A stretch of DNA of 35,862 nucleotides, taken from contig JBBPSI010000237.1 of NCBI GenBank assembly GCA_038093515.1, positions 1 through 35,862 of the forward strand, given 5' to 3'. The stretch is from Butyriboletus loyo (Eukaryota; Basidiomycota; Agaricomycetes; Boletales; Boletaceae). A program made the position numbers and the translations under genes. Position 1 is the first letter of the stretch, and the number at the start of each line of letters is the position of its first letter. The notes beneath the pieces were generated by a model. That model saw only the letters and a list, made by a program, of their open reading frames with translations, ran no database searches and had not been told where the DNA came from. Below are positions 30,142-35,862 of this stretch, in pieces.

Positions 30142-30568
30142 TGTTACGGTAGTGGTATACTTTTTCCATCCACTACCACTCGGACTACTTCACTCGCCTA
30201 GCCTTTCGCTAGTGCCCTTTGAGCGGTACAAACCGCTTTAGCTTAGGTCATCACTTCTCGCGCACGGACGCGCTTTCTTTCATACTCCGGAATCTTCTGG
30301 AATATTCCTTCCACATTTGTAGTTTCCTTCTCGCGTCTCGATTAGGAACATGGTCTGTGCGCAGACCCCAGTAGTATAAAGGCTCGGCCTTTACACCATG
30401 TACACTATCTAGTTCTACGCAGCCTACTGCTAGCAATTAGTATCACTTCCAGACTCTTAGTGTGCGCACTAAGACATAGTCTGAGACTCACCCAGAATCG
30501 TCTCTCGAGTCTCGAGGCCACTCCAGAGTGCCTCCTCGCTGTTCTAGTTGTTAGCGCCCAGCGTAACA
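30142..30568 (+). repeat. Gyp1 5' LTR (427 bp)
   Basis: TGTTACGGTAGTGG...CCAGCGTAACA, followed by PBS and gag. GGTCTGTGCGCAGACC lies near 30353, TATA box (TATAAA) at 30375-30380, a dyad AAAGGC-TCG-GCCTTT at 30378-30392, and the predicted transcript start ATCTAGTTCT at 30407-30416. The left flank is CCGTG, within Gyp1 pol of the opposite orientation. Confidence 0.93.
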
Positions 30569-30570
30569 AA

Positions 30571-30580
30571 AGAACTAGAT
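30571..30580 (+). other. Gyp1 self-priming PBS
   Basis: AGAACTAGAT, 2 nt after the LTR, is a perfect complement of ATCTAGTTCT at 30407-30416, which begins 32 nt downstream of the TATA box. In Tf1-type elements the first 11 nt of the RNA fold back onto such a site and prime reverse transcription. No TGG-type tRNA PBS is present at the usual position. Confidence 0.72.
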
Positions 30581-31880
30581 CTTCACCTCGCTTCTGCTCT
30601 TCAGCAGTAAAGCCGCCCTCCCCTCGCCCACCATTTCCATCCAACGTCCCAGACGCATCGGTCGTTCTTTCCGCATTCCCTCTCCCGAACCGGAACCCAT
30701 CGTCGTCGACAACCCATCGCCGCCACACTCTCCCGCCCCGCCAGACCCTCAACCCCAGTTTTCCCCTTTGCCCCAGTCAGACCCCGAACCCTCTTATCAA
30801 CCCGAGGACCAGGGTCTAGGGCAGGAAGACGAACCGGCACCCAGCGACGACGGTTATCACAGCGACTGGCTCGACAGAACCCCCCACGTCTCTCCCCACG
30901 TTTCCCGCTCTCCCTCTCCACCGTATTATCCACCCGCAGATCCCTCTGACAACGAAGACAACGACAACGATATGTCTGACAAAAAGAATATCGTCCCCAA
31001 GGACTTCTCTGGTCTCAACGAAGACGCCTCGCGATGGCTCCTCGCCATGCGCACCTATTTCGCTGCCAACCAAACGGCATTCCCGGACGACGAGTCTAAA
31101 ATCAATGCCCTCCTCATGAAAATGAGCGAAGGGAAAGGCAAGACGTTCTCGGAAGGATGGATGAGCCTCCTTCTAGACGGACACCCCACTGCACGCCAAA
31201 GAGAGTTTTCGACTGTCTGCGAGGACTTTCACAGGGTCTTCCATCCCTTTGACGTAGGAGAGAGCGCCCGTATCGATCTGGGGAACCTCACCCAGAACAA
31301 GGCCAACCGCAAGGACGGCTACGATACCTATGTCACCGAGTTCCAACTCCTCGCCGCCAAGTCAGGGATCATTGACGAAAAGGCCCTTATAGAATGGTTC
31401 ATCCGCGGACTTGACCCCCGCCTCGCCGAGTCTGTCCTCTCTTGCGAGAAACCCCCTACCACGCTTGCCGGATGGGCAGAGAAAACATCCGCCTTCCACG
31501 CGCAACACAAGCGCATCGACGACCTCCGCGCAGGGAAGCGCTACATTCCCACGTTCTCCTCTTCCTCCAAACCCTCGTCCAGCAGAAGGGACCCCAACGC
31601 AATGGACGTCGATGCCGTCCGACTTACTCCAGTACAACGTGCGGAGTACATGAAACAGAACAAATGTTTCATTTGCCACCAAGTCGGATGTCGCTCAACC
31701 AACCATCCTCGCCCCCCTCGCAACGGGCAGAACTCCCGAGGACCGCCCCCCCGTCCCCCTCGCAACCCTCAGCGCACACGCGCCGCCGTCGTCACGCAAC
31801 CAGAGCCCAAGCCCTCCCCACTCGTCGACTATCTGTCCGAGTTGAAAGGTCGAGGCACCCAACAAGAAGATGTCTTGAAT
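30579..31880 (+). pseudogene. gag: Gyp1 gag, 3' end joined to host DNA
   Basis: The frame is open from 30579, but the first ATG is at 30971 (MSDKKNIVPKDFSGLNED). The upstream 130 codons look protein-like (PEPEPIVVDNPSPPHS, SPPYYPPADPSDNED) without an ATG. The gag core (about residues 1-200 from the ATG, EGKGKTFSEGW, DLGNLTQNKANRK) is a Ty3/Gypsy capsid-type domain. A CX2CX4CX4H knuckle (CFICHQVGCRSTNH) is followed by a Pro/Arg-rich tail and YLSELKGRGTQQEDVL. At about 31865-31885 the sequence passes into the gene below; the ORF's last 25 or so residues are host-derived. Protease and RT are absent. No premature stop is seen. Confidence 0.85.
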
Positions 31881-32352
31881 GTTCAAGGCGATATTCCACA
31901 TTCGGAGCTCATCTGGCGGCATCTTGGCGCAACCGTTGCACATGGACCCGTTGTACTGCGGTAAGGTGTGACATCGAGTACATCCTGGCGTAATACCGGA
32001 ATTAACGGCCAACCTAGGACCAATGAGCCTACACAGCTCTAGTATATGATTGAGGCGCTTACTTTGCATGATCAGATGAACAAAACCCATGGAATAGAGG
32101 GTCTTCTGGTTTCTTGCACCCATTAATAGTGCAACCGACTGGAGCGCTGGTGTTTGGCCCTTTCACTGCAGCCCGTGCGCAGGTCTTGCCGCAATACGAA
32201 TGGGTAACGCCTGTTGCGTCGACATACTTTGGTTTAATTCCACAAACCTATCCATTTTGTGACGTCCGAAGAGGATAAATGAGCTGAATGGCGAGAGACG
32301 GAAAGGACTGTGCGAGTTTGCAACTAACCTGGCAAAGATTGGATGTGGGCAT
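31881..32352 (-). pseudogene. Cys/His-rich gene, likely N-terminus of a PARP-like protein, truncated
   Basis: Three exons with consistent phases: 32352-32329 (MPTSNLCQ), 81-nt intron, 32247-32063 (VCGIKPKYVDATGVTHSYCG ...), 49-nt intron (GTAAGC...CTAG), then 32013 to about 31881. Cys/His pairs are regularly spaced: CQVC, YCGKTC, CTINGC, FCSSDH, CTRC, CNGC. This order (CxxC, YCGKTCA, GFCS-DHA, GCxxC, CxxC) resembles, from memory, a basidiomycete family whose C-terminus is a PARP-type ADP-ribosyltransferase fold. That C-terminus is absent here because Gyp1 gag begins. The left junction is uncertain by about 15 nt. The intact part has no stops, so truncation may be recent. Confidence 0.6.
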
Positions 32353-32676
32353 GGTTGCTGGATACCTCGAAAGTCCATTATGGGTGCAGTGTGGCCGTAC
32401 TATGTATACCCCCCCTGCAGGCGTCGCCACGTGTGTGTCGCACCGCCGCTGTGCGTGTCAGAGCGAGTTGGCAATGACAACGAGAATGGGGCACGACTCG
32501 GACGTATCGCGCGTTGAGTACGCTCTACTGCAACGTGGAGTTGCCAGTGTCGACCCGGCGTGTGCCCGTCGTCCATCGGCTCCCTATAAAGTATTGCCTA
32601 ACCGCGAACTTGTAGCTGCGCACGTCTTACTCGCTTGAAAGTCGAAACCAAAACCCAAACGCAGATCGACCCAACA
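32353..32676. promoter_or_regulatory. divergent promoter region
   Basis: 324 bp separate the divergent ATGs. A TATAAA box at 32585-32590 stands 87-92 nt before the NADAR start. On the minus strand TATACATA lies near 32409-32402, about 50 nt before the other start. The segment is CpG-rich compared with the transposon DNA, as expected for an unmethylated promoter. Confidence 0.55.
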
Positions 32677-33893
32677 ATGCCCTCTACATTACAAAAACGA
32701 CTGCCTGCGCCTGCTAACAGTGACCACATACGGGCATCTGCTGGCGATCAGGGCCACGCATCCAGGACATCCCCCGCCGCTGGCACTGGCAGTGGTTCTT
32801 GGGGTCACAGTCAGACGTACGCGATCGACATTGTCCAGACGGTGCGCGTGTCGTCCGACGAGCCGCTGACGCGTCGCAAGATCGACGCGGTCAAGAAGTC
32901 GCTGGGGAAGCTCGGCGCGGGCGATCGGGGCTGTGTGTCTGATGACGACGCCGGACCTGGTCGACTCAGGGTCGTTCAGACGGCTTTGGAAGTCGTCAGG
33001 GGGAACGGCGCGAAGTCGTCGTCCTCCCTGACACCGCCTCCGCCGCCCCCGCGTCCGCACTCTGCGTCACCAGGGATGCCATCGTCGACGTCGGAGAAGG
33101 GGCAGAAGCAGAAGCAGGATCAGCCGAAACAGGCTGTACAGCCCACCAAGCGCATTCTGTTCTACCACGCCCACGATCCGTACTATGGATTCACCAACTT
33201 TTCCCCCGACCCGGTCGAGTACCGAGGGAAACGTTATCCGACAAGCGAGCACCTGTTTCAGTCACTCAAGGTGAGCCTGAGGGGCAGACGGTGATGTGGG
33301 GCTCGATATAATTTCTGTCGAGCTTCGTCCTGCCCGGGGGGTGGGGCGCGAACACCGATGACGCACAGCCGATCTTACGTTTCTCCATCCACAGTTTCTC
33401 GATCGTCGCCCTGAGTTGGCAGAACACATCCGGACGTGCTCCCCCCGTCCTCGCGTCGTCTTCGATGAGACCCACAGATTCAATCCTGAAGTCCGACTAG
33501 ACTGGCTGCGCGTCAGAGTCGACATGGTGCGTGTCCCTCCTTTTCTTGGAGCTGCATGCAAATGACGTTTGACTCGGCTGACTGATTTGAAAAACCACAG
33601 ATGGACATGGTGCTCCGGCTCAAGTTCACGCAGAACGAGGACTTGAAACGGCAGCTTCTCTCGACGGGGAATGCTGAACTTGTCGAGGTAAGCGATCACA
33701 TTCCGAATACCCACCCATGTCACAGGGTAGGAACTCACTCACTCTCGGCTGCCATCCTCAGGACTCAGACAAGGACGCGTTCTGGGGCGTAGGGCCTGAC
33801 GGAAAGGGGGAGAACCAGCTGGGCAAGGCACTTCAAAGGCTGAGAGCAAAGCTGCGGGATGACGTTTCCACAAAGCCCTCTGAACAGCGATAG
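32677..33893 (+). CDS. NADAR-domain protein (YbiA/DUF1768 family)
   Basis: Four exons, 314 residues: 32677-33270, 33395-33526, 33601-33687, 33762-33893; all introns are GT...AG and phase 0. Residues 1-160 are poorly conserved, Ser/Pro/Gly-rich with a poly-Pro stretch. The NADAR domain begins near 168 (FYHAHDPYYGFTNFSPDP), with YPTSEHLFQSLK, then after intron 1 HRFNPEVRLDWLRVRVD, VLRLKFTQN, LLSTGNAELVE, FWGVGPDGKG and NQLGKALQRLR. These are the usual conserved blocks, including the SEH and FWG-G-G-N-LG motifs. Family knowledge: NADAR proteins hydrolyse N-glycosidic bonds of ADP-ribose or riboflavin-pathway intermediates, and some remove ADP-ribose from guanine. The start is the first ATG after a TATA box. 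Divergent from the PARP-like fragment. Intact and probably functional; cytosolic or nuclear (no signal peptide). Confidence 0.9.
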
Positions 33894-34064
33894 GCATGAC
33901 GACGAGACACTGCTCGTTATATCGTACGATTTAATTACATACTGGGCGATAAATTATCGTGGTTGCGGAAAAACGTGGATCGATGCACATCAGTTTCATT
34001 TTGTGCGGAAAAAAAAAGTGTAGTATCGCCCCCTTAGGGCCCCAAGGTAAACTCCACCCCCCCC
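33894..34064. other. convergent intergenic segment
   Basis: 170 bp between the NADAR stop and the TFIIIC stop; an A9 run near 34009 and C-rich runs are the only notable features. No gene seen. Confidence 0.6.
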
Positions 34065-35862
34065 TTACACGATGACCACGAAACTGTTGCCACAGAAAAG
34101 ACAACGTTGGACGGCTTCTAAGAGTTCCTTCACAATCCAGCTACGTGCAGTGGTGGGCAGCCAGCTTTCATCCACAACCGAGCTTTGAGACACAGGCAGA
34201 AGCGCTTTACGGCTGCAACCTATGCATGTCCTGACCATCGAAGTTGATAAAATGAAAGAAGTCACTGAACAACGGGCTGTGAACGCGTTGAGAAAGAAGT
34301 CCCCCTTGTCCACACGAGGTAACAAATTTCACTCACCCCAAGAATGGCCACTTGGACACGTCGCCCGTGTGATGTCCTCCAATGGTACTTCAGTGTGGCA
34401 GGCTGGACACAGTTCATGCAAACCAGCTACCGACGGATCGATCACAATCGCCACATTCACCTTGTTCGACAACGCCTCAGCCTCGCGAGATAGATCCGCT
34501 GGAGATCCCGCAAGTCGCGACTGGACTACCACTCGTAGGACGAATGGAACATCAGACGCTGCGCCGTCACATACGAAATGAAGCCATCAACCTTTTTTTT
34601 GTGTGTCAGTATAGGAGATGACCTACGAGTGAGTGCTGTAACAATGGCTGTGAAATGGCGAACCAAAATACGTAGGACCCGGTGCGAAATACTAGTCAGC
34701 TGACGGTGGGCAACCTGCCCACAATCCAGGCGCAATTGCTCGTCCTTACACAGTCGCTGTAACCATAGCGGACAGCATTAGGTGAGCAATCGGGGGTAAC
34801 GACGTCACCCACCCAACACATATCTGCGATCGATAATCTCATTCGCAAAGAAAGGAGACCGTTCCAACCAAAGAGATGAGTAGCCAAGCTCTCTCGAAGC
34901 TGGCGCTGAAGCTCCGCCCCTACACCCTCAGGTGACAGTGGAGCAGACACTGCGGGTGGTTCGTCTTGCGGACTCTGATCCAATATTTCCAAGAGCCGAG
35001 GACAAATTTCAGCGAAGTGACCCGTACTGCATAGATGCAAGAGGAGGGGCCGAAGCTGATGCAGCGGCGTGCTTCTAGTCGCTGTACACGATATTAGGAC
35101 AACGTAACCAGAGAAGGAACGTCAAGGGCATAATTACCGCAATCAAACTGAACCAGTGTTTCCTGCGCCGCTCTCAAAATAGTGTCAGAATCAAGAGGCC
35201 AGAGTGGTGCAGTGAGGAGCACGCATTCGTGCCTTGCTTCATGTTTGTAGCTGAAATCAGAGGGCCTTAATGACCTTGTGTGAACAATAAGTCACAGCCC
35301 GACACGGGAGACAGCGAAATACACACTCATAGATCCAGGTCAAAGTGGAGTGCGAGTCATGACAAACCAACCCACTGATTCGGTTCACATCGACATACTC
35401 AACGCTTGCAGAAGTCGTCCGAGCAAAAAACACACGAGACGCCTGTGAAAGTGCTTCTGATGTGAGTTGGTCATCCGATGATGTGGGAACCCAGGATGGT
35501 TCGGTTGACATATTATGAATGGCGTGAAGAGATCCGTCAAAAAGTGCCAGGAGAAGCACATCCCTTTCCTTCACGTAGGAAAAGCCCGAGACATACGAAA
35601 ACGTGGAAGACCCAATGGATAATTTTTGTGTCCGGATGGTAAGCACACGGCCACCATGCCGTTGTGCAGGTGACGAGAACCAAGGCCACAGATGAATCAC
35701 GCCAGGTTTAGAATACACCAGCATTGGCTGAGGGAACAGAAATAGTTATCGAATTATCTCGCCGTTAGATAAAATTCTTACATTTCTTTCGGGCACAGCG
35801 ACCCATTCGAGAGCAGTAACGGCGCATTTGTCGGGAGAACAAACCACCTCAGTTGCCCGTTC
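34065..35862 (-). CDS. TFIIIC delta/GTF3C4-type subunit, C-terminal part
   Basis: Seven exons with fully consistent phases: 35862(partial)-35782, 35727-35327, 35250-35138, 35081-34813, 34744-34627, 34558-34337, 34276-34065; introns are 54, 76, 56, 68, 68 and 60 nt. About 470 residues are visible; the N-terminal part lies beyond the window. The upstream portion (TALEWVAVPE, PMLVYSKPGVIHLWPWF, LLLALFDGSLHAI) resembles the TFIIIC_delta beta-propeller. The C-terminus has the zf-TFIIIC pattern: CPACHTEV, CPSGHSWARCS, RTCIGCSRKAL, WIVKELLEAVQRCLFCGNSF. Role: part of the RNA polymerase III factor TFIIIC that recognises A/B boxes; nuclear. It has no disruptions and marks the edge of normal gene space. 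Confidence 0.82.

Noticed and set aside
32163..32378. A separate small minus-strand gene starting MDFRGIQQ
   Set aside because: It reads through an intron. The spliced model starting MPTSNLCQ restores the regular Cys/His pattern.
1..35862. CRISPR arrays, bacterial operons, phage genes, rRNA or tRNA genes
   Set aside because: Introns, LTRs and chromodomain elements show a eukaryotic genome; no regularly spaced short repeats or RNA genes were seen.

Overview
The window reads as a repeat-rich stretch of an Agaricomycete-type basidiomycete genome. Short spliceosomal introns (49-81 nt, GT...AG, several with a CTGAC-like branch point), chromodomain Gypsy elements, a TFIIIC subunit gene and two gene families I associate with mushroom genomes point that way; no species can be named. 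About 31.9 kb is nested retrotransposon debris plus two broken repeat-like genes. The last 4 kb is ordinary gene-dense DNA.

Names used here: Gyp1, Gyp2, Gyp3 = three Ty3/Gypsy chromovirus families with LTRs of about 427, 820 and 495 bp; Cop1, Cop2 = two Ty1/Copia elements; sLTR-a (496 bp) and sLTR-b (510-520 bp) = two related LTR families present only as solo LTRs.

Layout. 1-1984: 3' end of a Gyp1 (+), its tail ORF split by a solo sLTR-a, inserted into the reverse transcriptase of Cop1. 1985-10976: Cop1 (-), carrying three additional tightly packed ORFs between its primer-binding site and gag, and itself hit by sLTR-a, sLTR-b and a solo Gyp2 LTR. 10977-13961: 3' half of a Gyp2 (+) with the best-preserved pol. 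13962-14601: Cop2 RNase H end (-). 14602-15451: solo Gyp2 LTR. 15452-16876: 5' end of a Gyp1 (-). 16877-21353: decayed Gyp3 (+) with tail ORF and 3' LTR. 21354-26473: two convergent broken genes of unknown function, one split by two solo LTRs. 26474-27172: Gyp2 LTR fragment. 27173-30141: 3' half of a Gyp1 (-) with an open tail ORF. 30142-about 31880: 5' half of another Gyp1 (+). About 31881-32352: truncated Cys/His-rich gene (-). 32677-33893: intact NADAR-domain gene (+). 34065-35862: TFIIIC delta/TFC9-type subunit (-), running out of the window.

Main points. (1) Cop1 has LTR - tRNA-iMet-type PBS - ORF A (two membrane helices, two PPxY motifs) - ORF B - ORF C - gag - pol, an unusual gene content for a Copia element. 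(2) Gyp1 and Gyp3, but not Gyp2, carry a separate zinc-knuckle ORF that starts exactly 10 nt after the pol stop. (3) The Gyp1 PBS is a perfect 10-nt complement of the predicted start of its own transcript, the arrangement of Tf1-type self-priming. (4) Twenty-one premature stops that I could place in recognisable frames are all TGA, most at expected arginines; two are matched by CGA in another copy within the window, so the decay is CpG to TpG. (5) Otherwise different LTRs share a GCACAG-N6-CTGTGC / GGTCTGTGC element 7-15 bp upstream of the TATA box. (6) The NADAR gene is divergent from a gene whose zinc-binding N-terminus resembles fungal PARP-like proteins.
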